Shown here in pieces: positions 35,407-45,041 of a stretch of 64,000 nucleotides of DNA; position 1 is the first letter of the stretch, and each line of letters opens with the position of its first letter. The stretch comes from Motilibacter deserti. Its GTDB lineage: Bacteria; Actinomycetota; Actinomycetes; Motilibacterales; Motilibacteraceae. The DNA lies in NCBI RefSeq assembly GCF_011250635.1, contig NZ_JAANNP010000003.1:204121-268120 (forward strand), written 5' to 3'. Position numbers and translations under genes: made by a program. The notes below the pieces were generated by a model. That model searched no databases. It saw only the letters and a program-made list of their open reading frames with translations, and was not told where the DNA came from.

Positions 35407-38085
35407 ATGGAGTCGGCCGAGATCGCCCGCCGCTGGCTGTCGTTCTTCGAGGAGCGCGGGCACCGGGTCGTGCCCTCCGCGTCGCTCATCGCGGACGACC
35501 CCACGCTGCTGCTCGTCAACGCGGGCATGGTGCCGTTCAAGCCGTTCTTCCTCGGCGAGCAGACGCCGCCGTCGCCGCGCGCGACGAGCATCCAGAAGTG
35601 CGTCCGCACGCTGGACATCGAGGAGGTCGGCAAGACCACGCGCCACGCCTCGTTCTTCCAGATGTGCGGCAACTTCTCCTTCGGTGACTACTTCAAGGAG
35701 AAGGCCATCCCGATGGCCTGGGAGCTGTTGACGCGCTCGCAGGCCGACGGCGGGTTCGGCTTCCCCGAGGACCGGCTCTGGGTGACGGTCCTGCACGAGG
35801 ACGACGAGTCCGCCGAGCTGTGGGCCAAGGAGGTCGGGGTGCCGCGCGAGCGCATCCAGCGCCGCGGCCCCAAGGACAACTACTGGCACATGGGCGTCCC
35901 CGGGCCCGGTGGGCCCTGCTCGGAGATCTACTACGACCGCGGCGCCGAGCACGGCCGCGAGGGCGGGCCCGAGGCCGACGAGGAGCGCTACCTCGAGGTC
36001 TGGAACCTCGTGTTCATGCAGTACTCCCTCAGCCAGGTCCGCAGCAAGGTGGACTTCGACGTGGCGGGCGAGCTGCCGGCCAAGAACGTCGACACCGGCA
36101 TGGGCCTCGAGCGGATGGCGACGATCCTGCAGGGCGTCGACAACCTCTACGAGATCGACACCACCTGGCAGGTGCTGGACCGCGCCGCCGGCCTGGCGGG
36201 CAAGAAGTACGGCTCGGACACCCGGACCGACGTCGGCCTGCGCGTCGTCGCCGACCACGCGCGCACGGCCGTCATGCTCATCGGCGACGGCGTCGCGCCC
36301 TCGAACGAGGGCCGTGGCTACGTCCTGCGCCGCATGATGCGCCGCACCATCCGCAACATGCGGCTGCTCGGCGCTCCCGACGTCTCCATGGGTGAGCTCG
36401 TCGACGCCTCCATCAAGGCGATGGCGCCGCAGTACCCCCAGCTCGAGCAGGACCGCGAGCGCATCACGAAGACGGCGGTCGCCGAGGAGTCCAGCTTCCT
36501 GTCCACGCTGCGGTCGGGCACCCAGCTGTTCGACCTCGCCGCCGGCCAGGCCAAGAGCGCGGGCGCCGCGAGCCTGTCGGGCGAGGAGGCCTTCCGGCTG
36601 CACGACACCTACGGCTTCCCGATCGACCTCACGCTCGAGATGGCCGAGGAGCAGGGGCTCAGCGTCGACGCCGACGGGTTCCGCCGGCTCATGCAGGAGC
36701 AGCGCGACCGGGCGAAGGCCGACGCGCGGGCCAAGAAGACCGGCCACGCCGACGTCTCGGCCTACCGCGGCGTCGCGGACGCGATGGGGTCGGCGGTCAC
36801 GTTCACCGGCTACAACGAGGTGGTCGGCGAGGGCACGGTGCGCGGCCTGCTCCGCGACGGCTCGGCGGTCTCGGTCGCCTCCGAGGGTGACGTCATCGAG
36901 GTCGTCCTGGACCGGACGCCGTTCTACGCCGAGGGCGGCGGCCAGCTCGCCGACGCCGGCTACCTCCAGCTGGCCAACGGCGCGCAGATCGAGGTCTACG
37001 ACGTCCAGCAGCCGGTGCCCGGCGTCATCGTGCACCGCGGCAAGGTCATGGCCGGCGAGGCAGTGCTCGACCTCGGGGCGCAGGCGGTCGTGGACATCGA
37101 GCGGCGACGGGCCATCTCCCGCGCGCACACCGCGACGCACATGGTCCACAAGGCCTTCCGGGAGGCGCTCGGGGAGACGGCGACGCAGGCCGGGTCCGAG
37201 AACGCCCCGGGCCGCTTCCGCTTCGACTTCCACGCGGCGGGCGCGGTCCCGCAGACCGTCCTGCGCGACGTCGAGCAGACCGTCAACGAGCTGCTGGCGC
37301 AGGACCTGCCGGTCCACGCCGAGGTCATGACCCAGGCCGAGGCCGTCTCCTCCGGCGCGATGGCGCTGTTCGGCGAGAAGTACGGCGACGAGGTCCGCGT
37401 GGTCTCGGTCGGTGACTGGGCGCGCGAGCTCTGCGGCGGCACGCACGCCCAGCGCTCCGGCCAGCTCGGCCTCGTGACGCTGCTCGGCGAGTCCTCCATC
37501 GGCGCCGGCACCCGCCGGGTCGAGGCGCTCGTCGGCACCGACGCCTACCGCTTCCTCGCCCGCGAGCACCTGCTCGTCAACCAGCTCTCCGACGTGCTCA
37601 AGGCGCGGCCGGAGGAGCTGCCCGAGCGCATCGGGGGGATGGTCGAGCGGCTGCGCGAGGTCGAGAAGGAGCTGCAGCAGGTCCGGTCGGCCCAGGTGCT
37701 CGCCGCCGCGGGCGGGCTCGCCGCGAGCCCGGCGGACGTCTTCGGGGTGGCGGTCGTCACGCACCACGCCCCTGACGGCACGAGCGCCGACGACCTGCGC
37801 CGGCTCGCGCTCGACGTGCGCGGCCGCATCCCGGCCGAGCGCCCCGCCGTCGTCGCGGTCGCGGCGCAGGCGGGGGAGCGCCCGGTGGTCGTCATCGCGG
37901 TCAACCCGGCTGGGCGCGAGTGGCGGCTCAAGGCCGGCGCGCTCGTCCGCGTCGCGGCCCAGGTGCTCGGCGGCGGGGGTGGCGGCAAGGACGACGTCGC
38001 CCAGGGCGGCGGCACCGACGCGAGCAAGATCGACGAGGCGCTGCGCCAGGTCGAGCACACCGTGGGGTCGACGGTCACCGGCTGA
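35407..38085 (+). CDS. alaS: Alanyl-tRNA synthetase
   Basis: The 892-residue class II enzyme shows [19 protein letters not shown], motif 1-2 region [14 protein letters not shown] and [19 protein letters not shown], motif 3 region [28 protein letters not shown], and the editing domain zinc ligands HTATHMVH and CGGTH. The C-terminal domain has a Gly-rich stretch ([16 protein letters not shown]) typical of AlaRS. All parts are intact. It begins 2 bp after the small upstream gene and is followed by ruvX. Confidence 0.97.
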   Translation: MESAEIARRWLSFFEERGHRVVPSASLIADDPTLLLVNAGMVPFKPFFLGEQTPPSPRATSIQKCVRTLDIEEVGKTTRHASFFQMCGNFSFGDYFKEKAIPMAWELLTRSQADGGFGFPEDRLWVTVLHEDDESAELWAKEVGVPRERIQRRGPKDNYWHMGVPGPGGPCSEIYYDRGAEHGREGGPEADEERYLEVWNLVFMQYSLSQVRSKVDFDVAGELPAKNVDTGMGLERMATILQGVDNLYEIDTTWQVLDRAAGLAGKKYGSDTRTDVGLRVVADHARTAVMLIGDGVAPSNEGRGYVLRRMMRRTIRNMRLLGAPDVSMGELVDASIKAMAPQYPQLEQDRERITKTAVAEESSFLSTLRSGTQLFDLAAGQAKSAGAASLSGEEAFRLHDTYGFPIDLTLEMAEEQGLSVDADGFRRLMQEQRDRAKADARAKKTGHADVSAYRGVADAMGSAVTFTGYNEVVGEGTVRGLLRDGSAVSVASEGDVIEVVLDRTPFYAEGGGQLADAGYLQLANGAQIEVYDVQQPVPGVIVHRGKVMAGEAVLDLGAQAVVDIERRRAISRAHTATHMVHKAFREALGETATQAGSENAPGRFRFDFHAAGAVPQTVLRDVEQTVNELLAQDLPVHAEVMTQAEAVSSGAMALFGEKYGDEVRVVSVGDWARELCGGTHAQRSGQLGLVTLLGESSIGAGTRRVEALVGTDAYRFLAREHLLVNQLSDVLKARPEELPERIGGMVERLREVEKELQQVRSAQVLAAAGGLAASPADVFGVAVVTHHAPDGTSADDLRRLALDVRGRIPAERPAVVAVAAQAGERPVVVIAVNPAGREWRLKAGALVRVAAQVLGGGGGGKDDVAQGGGTDASKIDEALRQVEHTVGSTVTG

Positions 38086-38096
38086 GGCGAGCGGTG

Positions 38097-38765
38097 ATGG
38101 AGCCCGACCAGGGCACGGCCGGTTCCGACTCGGGGGACGAGGCCGCTGCTGGCAGTGTCGTCCGCCCGGGTGCGCGCCTCGGCATCGACGTCGGCAGCGT
38201 CCGCGTCGGGGTCGCCGTCAGCGACCCGCGGGCGAGCCTCGCGGTGCCGCTGGAGACGGTGCCGCGGGCCTCGGCCCGCTCCGGCGCGGACCTGGACCGC
38301 ATCCGCGGCCTCCTGGACGAGTACGACGTGGTCGAGGTCGTGGTCGGCCTTCCCCGCTCGCTGAGCGGGGAGGAGGGGCCGGCGGCGGAGGCGGCGCGCG
38401 CGTTCGCGAAGCGGCTCGCACGCCGGATCGACCGACCCGTCCGCCTCGTGGACGAGCGGCTCTCCACCGTGGCCGCCGCCCGCGACCTGCGGTCGGCTGG
38501 GATCGACGCCCGCCGCGGCCGTACAGTGGTCGATCAGGCAGCGGCTGCGATCGTGCTCCAGACCGCGCTCGACCTGGAGCGCTCCACCGGCCACCCGCCG
38601 GGGGAGGCGGTGGCTGGGCGGTCGCGCGGAACCGGCGGCTCGACGGGCACGTTCGCAACCGTGGGTGTCGAGCGCGGCACCATCGACCGCGCAGACGCCC
38701 GCGGCGCGACTGGCGATCGCACGGTCGCCGACGGAGCAGACACCGACCCCCAGGTGGAGGAATGA
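38097..38765 (+). CDS. ruvX: RuvX/YqgF family Holliday-junction-resolvase-like nuclease with long tail
   Basis: RNase H-fold protein linked to rRNA processing or junction resolution. The core contains RLGIDVGSVRVGVAVSDP, VVGLPRSLSGEEGP, VDERLSTVAA and the final Asp in VVDQAAAAIVLQ. At 222 residues it is longer than the usual 140-160: about 25 extra residues at the N-terminus and about 60 at the C-terminus that are Gly/Asp/Thr-rich and look disordered. ATG 38097 is used, with a GTG directly before it. Overlaps mltG by 4 nt. Confidence 0.9.
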   Translation: MEPDQGTAGSDSGDEAAAGSVVRPGARLGIDVGSVRVGVAVSDPRASLAVPLETVPRASARSGADLDRIRGLLDEYDVVEVVVGLPRSLSGEEGPAAEAARAFAKRLARRIDRPVRLVDERLSTVAAARDLRSAGIDARRGRTVVDQAAAAIVLQTALDLERSTGHPPGEAVAGRSRGTGGSTGTFATVGVERGTIDRADARGATGDRTVADGADTDPQVEE

Positions 38766-39820
38766 GCGGAACGAGAGCGACCGGACGCCGGCGCCGGGAG
38801 AGCCGCAGCAGCGCGATCGCCGTGGTCGTCTCGCTCGTCGTGGTCCTCGGCCTGCTCGGCGGCGCCTTCCTCGGCGTGCGCGCCCTCGTCGACGGCGTCG
38901 ACCTCGCGGGCAGCACGGCGGACGACTTCGCCGGCCCGGGCAGCGGGACGGTGCTGGTCGAGGTGCACGAGGGCGACACCTCCTCGAAGATCGGCCGCAC
39001 GCTCAAGGCCGAGGGCGTGATCAAGACGGTGGGCGCCTTCGTCGACGCAGCCACCGAGAACGTCGAGTCCAAGTCCATCCAGCCCGGGTTCTACAACCTG
39101 CGCAAGGAGATGGCCGCGGCCGACGCGCTCACCCTCATGCTCGACCCGACGTCGCGGGCCGAGAAGAAGGTGACGGTCCCGGAGGGCCTGCGGGTCACGG
39201 AGATCCTTCCGATCCTGGTCAAGAAGACCGGCATCGCGCGCGCGAAGTTCAACGCGGCCCTGAAGAGCCCCAAGCTCGGCCTGCCGGACTACGCCGACGG
39301 CAACCCCGAGGGCTTCCTGTTCCCGGCCACCTACACGGTCGCCCCCGACGCCACCGCGCTGTCGGTCCTGCAGCAGATGGTGAAGCGCTTCAACCAGGCG
39401 GCGAAGGAGGTCAACCTCGACGGGCACCCGCTCGAGCCGTACGACCTGGTCAAGATCGCCAGCATCCTGGAGAAGGAGGTCAACAACGAGGCCGACTTCG
39501 GCAAGGCCTCGCGGGTGATCTACAGCCGCCTGGAGCAGGGCATCACGCTCGGCATGGACTCGACGATCGTCTACCACTTCGACAACAAGCGGATCACCGA
39601 CGACATGCTCGCGGCGGACACCCCCTACAACACCCGCCGTTTCCAGGGCCTGCCGCCGACGCCGATCAGCAACCCGGGCGAGGCCACGCTGCGCGCGGCC
39701 GCGAACCCGCCCGAGGGGCCGTGGCTCTACTTCATCACCATCGACGAGTCGGGCAAGACGCTGTTCACGACCAACCTCGACGACCACAACGCGCTGAAGC
39801 AGAAGTACGGCGTGCAGTAG
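38762..39820 (+). CDS. mltG: Endolytic murein transglycosylase MltG
   Basis: The 352-residue single-pass membrane enzyme cleaves nascent glycan strands to end their growth. It has an Arg-rich cytoplasmic tail, one helix (AIAVVVSLVVVLGLLGGAFLGV), a LysM-like N-terminal domain and the YceG/MltG catalytic domain with GFLFPATY, the catalytic Glu in IASILEKEVN, YSRLEQGITLGMDSTIVY and the C-terminal YNTRRFQGLPPTPISNPG. ATG 38762 overlaps the ruvX stop; aroE starts immediately after the TAG. Confidence 0.95.
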   Translation: MSGTRATGRRRRESRSSAIAVVVSLVVVLGLLGGAFLGVRALVDGVDLAGSTADDFAGPGSGTVLVEVHEGDTSSKIGRTLKAEGVIKTVGAFVDAATENVESKSIQPGFYNLRKEMAAADALTLMLDPTSRAEKKVTVPEGLRVTEILPILVKKTGIARAKFNAALKSPKLGLPDYADGNPEGFLFPATYTVAPDATALSVLQQMVKRFNQAAKEVNLDGHPLEPYDLVKIASILEKEVNNEADFGKASRVIYSRLEQGITLGMDSTIVYHFDNKRITDDMLAADTPYNTRRFQGLPPTPISNPGEATLRAAANPPEGPWLYFITIDESGKTLFTTNLDDHNALKQKYGVQ

Positions 39821-40696
39821 GTGGCGCCGCCGCCCGAGGCGGCCCGGCGGGCCGCCGTGCTCGGCTCGCCGATCGCACACTCGCTCTCCCCGGTCCTGCA
39901 CCGTGCGGCCTACGCCGCCCTCGGGCTCGACGCCTGGTCCTACGACGCGTACGACGTGGACGAGGCGGCGCTGCCGGGCTTCGTCGAGCGGCTGGACGGG
40001 TCGTGGGCTGGGCTGTCGTTGACGATGCCGCTCAAGCGGGCGGTGCTGCCGCTGCTCGACGAGGCGTCCCCGACCGTCACGGCCACGGGGGCGGCCAACA
40101 CGCTCGTGCTGCGCGAGGGCCGGCGGGTGGGCGACAACACCGACGTGCCGGGGCTCGCCGCCGCGCTGCGCGAGCGGGGCGCGGCCCGCGCCGAGGCCCC
40201 CGTCGTCCTGGGCGGGGGAGCGACGGCCGCGTCGGCAGTCGCCTCGCTCGCCGTGCTGGGCGCGCGGGAGGCGCGCCTCGTCGTCCGCCGGCCCGAGGCC
40301 GCCGGCCCGCTCCGCGAGGTCGGGGACCGGGTCGGGGTGCGTCTTGCGGTCCAGCCCTGGGACGACCCCGGTCGGGTGGCCCGCGAGCTGGCCGGAGCGG
40401 ACGTCGTCGTCGCGACCACACCGGCCGGAGCGGCCGACGGCGTGGCCGCCGTGCTGGCCGCCGTGCTGGCCACCGTGCCGCAGGGCGTGCTCCTGGACGT
40501 GGTCTACGCGCCTTGGCCGACCGCCCTCGCACTGGCGTGGGAGCGGGCCGGCGGCCCGGTCGCCGGTGGGCTCGACCTGCTCGTCCACCAGGCCACCCTG
40601 CAGGCAGTGGCGATGACCGGCGCCGCCGTCGAGGCGGCGCAGCTGGTCGCCCCGATGCGCGCCGCCGGGCTGGCCGCCCTCGCCGCCCGGGGCTAG
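39821..40696 (+). CDS. aroE: Shikimate 5-dehydrogenase
   Basis: Aromatic amino acid pathway enzyme reducing 3-dehydroshikimate with NADPH. The 291-residue protein has the substrate motif GSPIAHSLSP, the catalytic Lys in TMPLKRAVLP, Asn in GAANTLV, Asp in GDNTDVPG, the dinucleotide loop LGGGATAAS and the C-terminal LLVHQATLQ. GTG 39821 directly follows the mltG stop. The ruvX-mltG-aroE order is common in actinomycetes, and the pilus genes follow. Confidence 0.94.
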   Translation: MAPPPEAARRAAVLGSPIAHSLSPVLHRAAYAALGLDAWSYDAYDVDEAALPGFVERLDGSWAGLSLTMPLKRAVLPLLDEASPTVTATGAANTLVLREGRRVGDNTDVPGLAAALRERGAARAEAPVVLGGGATAASAVASLAVLGAREARLVVRRPEAAGPLREVGDRVGVRLAVQPWDDPGRVARELAGADVVVATTPAGAADGVAAVLAAVLATVPQGVLLDVVYAPWPTALALAWERAGGPVAGGLDLLVHQATLQAVAMTGAAVEAAQLVAPMRAAGLAALAARG

Positions 40697-40725
40697 CGGC
40701 CCTCCGGCTGGTCCGTCCGCTCGGC

Positions 40726-40752
40726 TCAACCTTCGCCCGGTCCGGCCGATCC
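40726..40752 (+). promoter_or_regulatory. Sigma-28 (FliA/WhiG)-like promoter of pilTC
   Basis: TCAA at 40726-40729, a 15-nt spacer and GCCGATCC at 40745-40752 closely match the flagellar-type consensus TAAA-N15-GCCGATAA. It lies between aroE and pilT and predicts a leader of about 50 nt. Confidence 0.55.
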
Positions 40753-40810
40753 CTCCGGGGAGACCTGCTGCCGTCCGGGCGTGCGGGCGAGCCGCGAGGA
40801 GGGCCACGGC

Positions 40811-42115
40811 GTGGAGCAGCGTGGGCAGTCGACGGACCCGGGGGCCACGTCCTTCGCGTTCTATGCCGAGCCTTCCACCACCGGGCCTGCGGCCAGCCCC
40901 GCCGCAGCGGCGGCCGCCCCTGCGTACGCCTTGGCCCCGGCGCTCGCGCCCGTCGTCCCCGTGCCGGCCCAGCCGGTCGCCGCGCGCGCCGAGGCCGTGG
41001 CGCCGGCAGGCATCGCCGGCAAGCACGCCGCCGACCCGGCCGCCGAGCCCGAGGTCGACCTGCCCGCGCTGCTGGTCCGGACGCTCGACTCCGGCGCGTC
41101 CGACCTGCACCTGACCGCCGGGGCGCGGCCCGCGCTGCGCGTGCACGGCGAGCTCCGCCAGCTCGAGGGGGAGCCGCTGCTCAGGCCCGGGACGCTGCAG
41201 CGGGCGGTCTACGGGATGCTGACCCAGCGCCAGCGCGAGCGGCTCGAGGAGACCCTCGAGCTGGACCTGGCCTACAGCCTGCCCGGCCGGGCCCGCTTCC
41301 GCGTCAACGTCTTCCGCCAGCGCGACTCGCTCGGCGCGGTCTTCCGGGTGATCCCGTTCGAGATCCGGCCGCTCGAGCAGCTCGACGTGCCGCCCGCGGT
41401 GGCTGGCTTCGCCGCCCTCGAGCGGGGCTTCGTGCTCGTCACCGGCCCGACCGGCTCGGGCAAGTCGACGACGCTCGCCGCGCTGCTCGACCTGGCGAAC
41501 CGGACGCGCAACGACCACATCGTGACCGTCGAGGACCCCATCGAGTTCCTCCACAGCCACCAGCGCAGCCTGGTCAATCAGCGCGAGGTCGGCGAGGACA
41601 CCCTGTCGTTCCAGGACGCGCTCAAGCACGTGCTGCGCCAGGATCCCGACATCATCCTCGTCGGTGAGCTGCGCGACCTCGAGACGATCAGCGTCGCGCT
41701 GACCGCGGCCGAGACCGGGCACCTGGTGCTGGCCACCCTGCACACCCAGGACGCCGCCCAGACCATCGACCGGCTCATCGACGTCTTCCCGCCGCACCAG
41801 CAGCAGCAGGTACGCACCCAGCTCGCGGCGGCGCTGCAGGGCGTCGTCTGCCAGACCCTGGTGAAGCGGGCCGACGGCACGGGGCGCGTCGTCGCCGCCG
41901 AGGTGCTCGTCGTCACGCCCGCCGTGCGCAACATGATCCGCGACGGCAAGACCCACCAGATCTACTCCGCCATGCAGGCCGGCGCGGCGCACGGGATGCA
42001 GTCGATGGACCAGTCGCTCGCCCAGCTGGTGCGCCAGGGGCGCGTCACGTACGACACGGCGCTGGAGAAGTGCCACAACGTCGAGGACTTCAAGCGCCTC
42101 ACCGGCCGGGCCTGA
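40811..42115 (+). CDS. pilT: Type IV pilus retraction ATPase PilT
   Basis: Hexameric motor that depolymerises pili. The 434-residue protein has a 75-residue Ala/Pro-rich N-terminal extension, then DLPALLVRTLDSGASDLHLTAG, Walker A GPTGSGKST (about residue 212), Asp box VTVEDPIEF, Walker B PDIILVGELRD, His box LATLHTQDAAQTIDR and the C-terminal AEVLVVTPAVRNMIRDGK. These are PilT rather than PilB features (no zinc tetracysteine, short N1 domain). GTG 40811 is preferred because GAGGAGGG lies about 8 nt upstream; GTG 40781 is an in-frame alternative. pilC follows 13 bp later. Confidence 0.93.
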   Translation: MEQRGQSTDPGATSFAFYAEPSTTGPAASPAAAAAAPAYALAPALAPVVPVPAQPVAARAEAVAPAGIAGKHAADPAAEPEVDLPALLVRTLDSGASDLHLTAGARPALRVHGELRQLEGEPLLRPGTLQRAVYGMLTQRQRERLEETLELDLAYSLPGRARFRVNVFRQRDSLGAVFRVIPFEIRPLEQLDVPPAVAGFAALERGFVLVTGPTGSGKSTTLAALLDLANRTRNDHIVTVEDPIEFLHSHQRSLVNQREVGEDTLSFQDALKHVLRQDPDIILVGELRDLETISVALTAAETGHLVLATLHTQDAAQTIDRLIDVFPPHQQQQVRTQLAAALQGVVCQTLVKRADGTGRVVAAEVLVVTPAVRNMIRDGKTHQIYSAMQAGAAHGMQSMDQSLAQLVRQGRVTYDTALEKCHNVEDFKRLTGRA

Positions 42116-42128
42116 GGAGGCAGCAGCG

Positions 42129-43352
42129 ATGGCATCCACCACCACGTTCGAGTACAGCGTCCGCGACCGCTCCGGGACCATGGTCAAGGGCAAGCTCGAC
42201 GGCGAGTCCCAGGCCGCGGTCGTCGCCCGGCTGCGGGCGCAGGGCTACGCCCCGGTGAGCGTGAAGAAGGCCGGCTCCGGGCTGCAGAAGGAGCTGTCGA
42301 TCCCGGGCCTGGGCAAGCGGGTCACGCTCAAGGACCTCGCGGTCATGTCGCGCCAGTTCGCCACCATGATCAACTCGGGCCTGTCACTGCTGCGCGCGCT
42401 CGACATCCTCTCCTCCCAGACCGAGAACCAGGAGCTGGCCCGCATCCTGGGCCTCGTCCGCTCCGACATCGAGTCCGGCGTCTCGCTCTCCACCGCGCTC
42501 GGCAAGCACCCGCGCGCCTTCCCGCCGCTGTTCGTCAGCATGTGCCGGGCGGGCGAGGTCGGCGGCTTCCTCGACTCGGTCCTGCTGCAGGTCGCCGAGA
42601 ACTACGAGTCCGAGGTGAAGCTGCGCGGCAAGATCAAGTCGGCGATGACCTACCCGGTCGTGGTCTTCGTGATCGCGATCCTCGCCGTCGTCGGCATGCT
42701 GCTCTTCGTCGTCCCCGTGTTCGCGAACATGTTCAGCGACCTCGGCGGCGAGCTGCCCGCTGCGACGAAGGCGCTCGTCTTCCTGTCGACCGCGTTGAAG
42801 TACGCCGCGCCCGCGCTGCTCGTCGCCGCCGTCGCGTACGTCATCGCGTGGCCGAAGGTGAAGCACAAGCCGCAGGTGCGCAACGTGCTCGACCCCATCA
42901 AGCTGAAGCTCCCGATCTTCGGCAAGCTGACGCAGAAGATCGCCCTCAGCCGATTCACGCGCAACCTGGGCACGATGATGAGTTCCGGAGTTCCGATTCT
43001 GCAGTCGCTGGAGATCGTCGGAGCGACGGCCGGCAACGTGGTGCTGCAGCGCGCCGTGACGGACGTGCAGGAGGCCGTGCGCCGCGGTGAGTCTCTCGCC
43101 CGCCCGCTCGAGCGGCACGCGGTCTTCCCGCCGATGGTCGTGCAGATGCTCGTCGTCGGCGAGGACACCGGTGCGCTCGACACGATGCTGCACAAGATCT
43201 CGGACTTCTACGACCAGGAGGTGGAGGCGACCGCGGAGGCGCTGACCAGCCTCATCGAGCCGCTGATGATCGCGGTGCTCGGCGGGATCATCGGCTCGAT
43301 GATCATCGCGCTCTACATGCCGATCTTCGGGGTGTTCGACCTTATCCAGTGA
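42129..43352 (+). CDS. pilC: Type IV pilus inner-membrane platform protein PilC (T2SSF family)
   Basis: The 407-residue protein has two GspF/PilC repeats: the first with LAVMSRQFATMINSGLSLLRAL and the second with SRFTRNLGTMMSSGVPILQSLEIVG, each followed by hydrophobic helices (VVFVIAILAVVGMLLFVVPVFA and IEPLMIAVLGGIIGSMIIALYMPIF). The start ATTFEYSVRDRSGTMVKGKLDG is the usual PilC N-terminus. It transmits force from the ATPases to the pilin. pilB and the prepilin peptidase are not in the window. Confidence 0.94.
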   Translation: MASTTTFEYSVRDRSGTMVKGKLDGESQAAVVARLRAQGYAPVSVKKAGSGLQKELSIPGLGKRVTLKDLAVMSRQFATMINSGLSLLRALDILSSQTENQELARILGLVRSDIESGVSLSTALGKHPRAFPPLFVSMCRAGEVGGFLDSVLLQVAENYESEVKLRGKIKSAMTYPVVVFVIAILAVVGMLLFVVPVFANMFSDLGGELPAATKALVFLSTALKYAAPALLVAAVAYVIAWPKVKHKPQVRNVLDPIKLKLPIFGKLTQKIALSRFTRNLGTMMSSGVPILQSLEIVGATAGNVVLQRAVTDVQEAVRRGESLARPLERHAVFPPMVVQMLVVGEDTGALDTMLHKISDFYDQEVEATAEALTSLIEPLMIAVLGGIIGSMIIALYMPIFGVFDLIQ

Positions 43353-43389
43353 CGGTCGTCGGTCCTCCAGCTCTCATCGGCTCCTGGGC

Positions 43390-43429
43390 CTGCCGCCCAG
43401 CCGTCGACTCGACACCGGCTGGGCGGCAG
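43390..43429 (+). terminator. Hairpin terminator candidate after pilC
   Basis: A perfect 14-bp stem, CTGCCGCCCAGCCG with CGGCTGGGCGGCAG, around a 12-nt loop begins 37 bp after the pilC stop. No T-run follows. Confidence 0.6.
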
Positions 43430-43481
43430 ATCGGCGTCCTGCTGACGCGGCCTCCGCCTCGTCCGCGGGTAGCACGCCTCC

Positions 43482-45041
43482 GTGTCGACCTTCGAGCTCT
43501 GTGCCGTCCTCGTTGCGGGCATCGTCGTCCTGACGCCCCTCAGCCGGCGGCTGGGCGTGCCGCAGCCCGTCGTGATCACGGTCTTCGGCGTGCTGCTCGC
43601 GCTCGTGCCCGGCGTCCCCGAGCTGCACGTCCCTCCCGAGCACATCCTCCCCGTAGTGCTCCCGCCGCTGCTGTTCGCGGCGACGCTACGGACCTCGCCC
43701 CGGGAGTTCCGCGAGAGCGCGCTGCCAGTTGCGTTGCTGGCGGTGGGGCTGACCATCGTCACTGCCGCCGTGGTGGCGGTCGCGGTCCACGCGGTCGGGC
43801 TGCCGTGGCCGGCAGCCTTCGTGCTCGGCGCCATCGTGTCGCCCCCGGACCCGGTGGCGGCGACGAGCGTGGCGCGCGGGCTCGGGCTCCCGGCGCGACT
43901 GGTGACGATCCTGGAGGGCGAGGGGCTGTTCAACGACGCCACGGCGCTGGTCCTCTTCCAGGTGGCCCTGTCAGCAGCCCTCGCGGGCGCCCTGTCGCCC
44001 GAGGACGCGGCCGTGGAGCTCGTCGTCGGGATTCTCGGCGGAGCAGCGATCGGCCTGGCCGGGGGCTACGGCGCCCGCCTCGCCCTTGCGCGTCTTCATG
44101 ACGCCACGACCGAGACGACCGTGAGCCTCGTGCTTCCGTACGCTGCCTACCTGCTCGCCGAGCAGGTCGGCGGCTCTGGAGTGCTCGCGGTGCTCGGCGC
44201 CGGGCTCTACCTGCGGACCGGTGCGGCGCACCGGGCGCTCACCTCTCGGGGGTGGCTGGACGGGCGAGCCGTCTGGCGTTTCGCCGACTTCGCGTTGACC
44301 AGCCTCGCGTTCTCCTTCGTGGGCCTCGAGCTCACCGATGTGCTCGGCCGGGCAGACCTGACCAGAGAGTCTTGGATGGTCCTGATCAGCGCGCTGGCCG
44401 CGGTCGTGCTGACGCGGGCGGCCTGGGTCTTCCCGGCGTCCGCTGTGCTGCGTAGGCGCTCGCGCGAGGACGGAGTCGGGGTGTACGGAGGACGAGAGAC
44501 GGCCGTGGTGGCCTGGTCGGGGATGCGTGGCGTGGTGACCGTCGCCACCGCGCTCGCGCTGCCGACGACCACCGACGACGGCGGCCCCTTCCCCCGGCAC
44601 GACGACATCGTCCTGACCGCTCTCGGGGTCGTGCTCGTCACCCTCCTCCTGCAGGGTCTGACGCTCGCCCCGCTCGTCCGTGCGTTGCACGTCGGCGGCG
44701 CCGGCGACGGTCACGTCGCCCTGCTGACGCTGCGTCGGCGGGCGGCCGAGGCGGCGCAGGAGCGGCTGCACGGGCTCCGTGAGGCAGGCGTCGATCCCGA
44801 GGCGGTGGACGTCGTGGCCGCACGCTACGAGGCGATGCTGCGAGCCGCGCGATCACTACACGATGCAGGTCAGGACGAGCGGCGGCAGGAGGAGATCGCC
44901 CACGTGCTCGAGCAGGCGATCGACGCAGAGCGGGAGGCGCTACTCGAAGCACGGCGCAACGGGTCCGCCGGAGCGGAGGTCGTGGACGAGGTGCTCGCCG
45001 AGGTCGAGGCACGCTCGCTGCGGCAGGCGGAGTCCCTGTGA
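43482..45041 (+). CDS. CPA1-family sodium/proton antiporter
   Basis: The 519-residue transporter has about 12 membrane segments and the CPA1 functional motifs ILPVVLPPLLFAATLR, GAIVSPPDPVAATSVA (usually S-P-T-D-P; here a Pro replaces the Thr) and ILEGEGLFNDATALVLF. A 110-residue cytoplasmic tail after the last helix is charged and helical (RRRAAEAAQERLHGLREAG). Expected to exchange cytoplasmic Na+ or K+ for protons. It overlaps the downstream phosphatase gene by 4 nt, an uncommon pairing that suggests joint stress regulation. Confidence 0.88.
   Translation: MSTFELCAVLVAGIVVLTPLSRRLGVPQPVVITVFGVLLALVPGVPELHVPPEHILPVVLPPLLFAATLRTSPREFRESALPVALLAVGLTIVTAAVVAVAVHAVGLPWPAAFVLGAIVSPPDPVAATSVARGLGLPARLVTILEGEGLFNDATALVLFQVALSAALAGALSPEDAAVELVVGILGGAAIGLAGGYGARLALARLHDATTETTVSLVLPYAAYLLAEQVGGSGVLAVLGAGLYLRTGAAHRALTSRGWLDGRAVWRFADFALTSLAFSFVGLELTDVLGRADLTRESWMVLISALAAVVLTRAAWVFPASAVLRRRSREDGVGVYGGRETAVVAWSGMRGVVTVATALALPTTTDDGGPFPRHDDIVLTALGVVLVTLLLQGLTLAPLVRALHVGGAGDGHVALLTLRRRAAEAAQERLHGLREAGVDPEAVDVVAARYEAMLRAARSLHDAGQDERRQEEIAHVLEQAIDAEREALLEARRNGSAGAEVVDEVLAEVEARSLRQAESL

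Noticed and set aside
38534-42193. A 1219-residue open frame on the minus strand
   Set aside because: It is antisense to ruvX, mltG, aroE, pilT with clear domains; long antisense frames arise from the high GC content and its translation is low-complexity.
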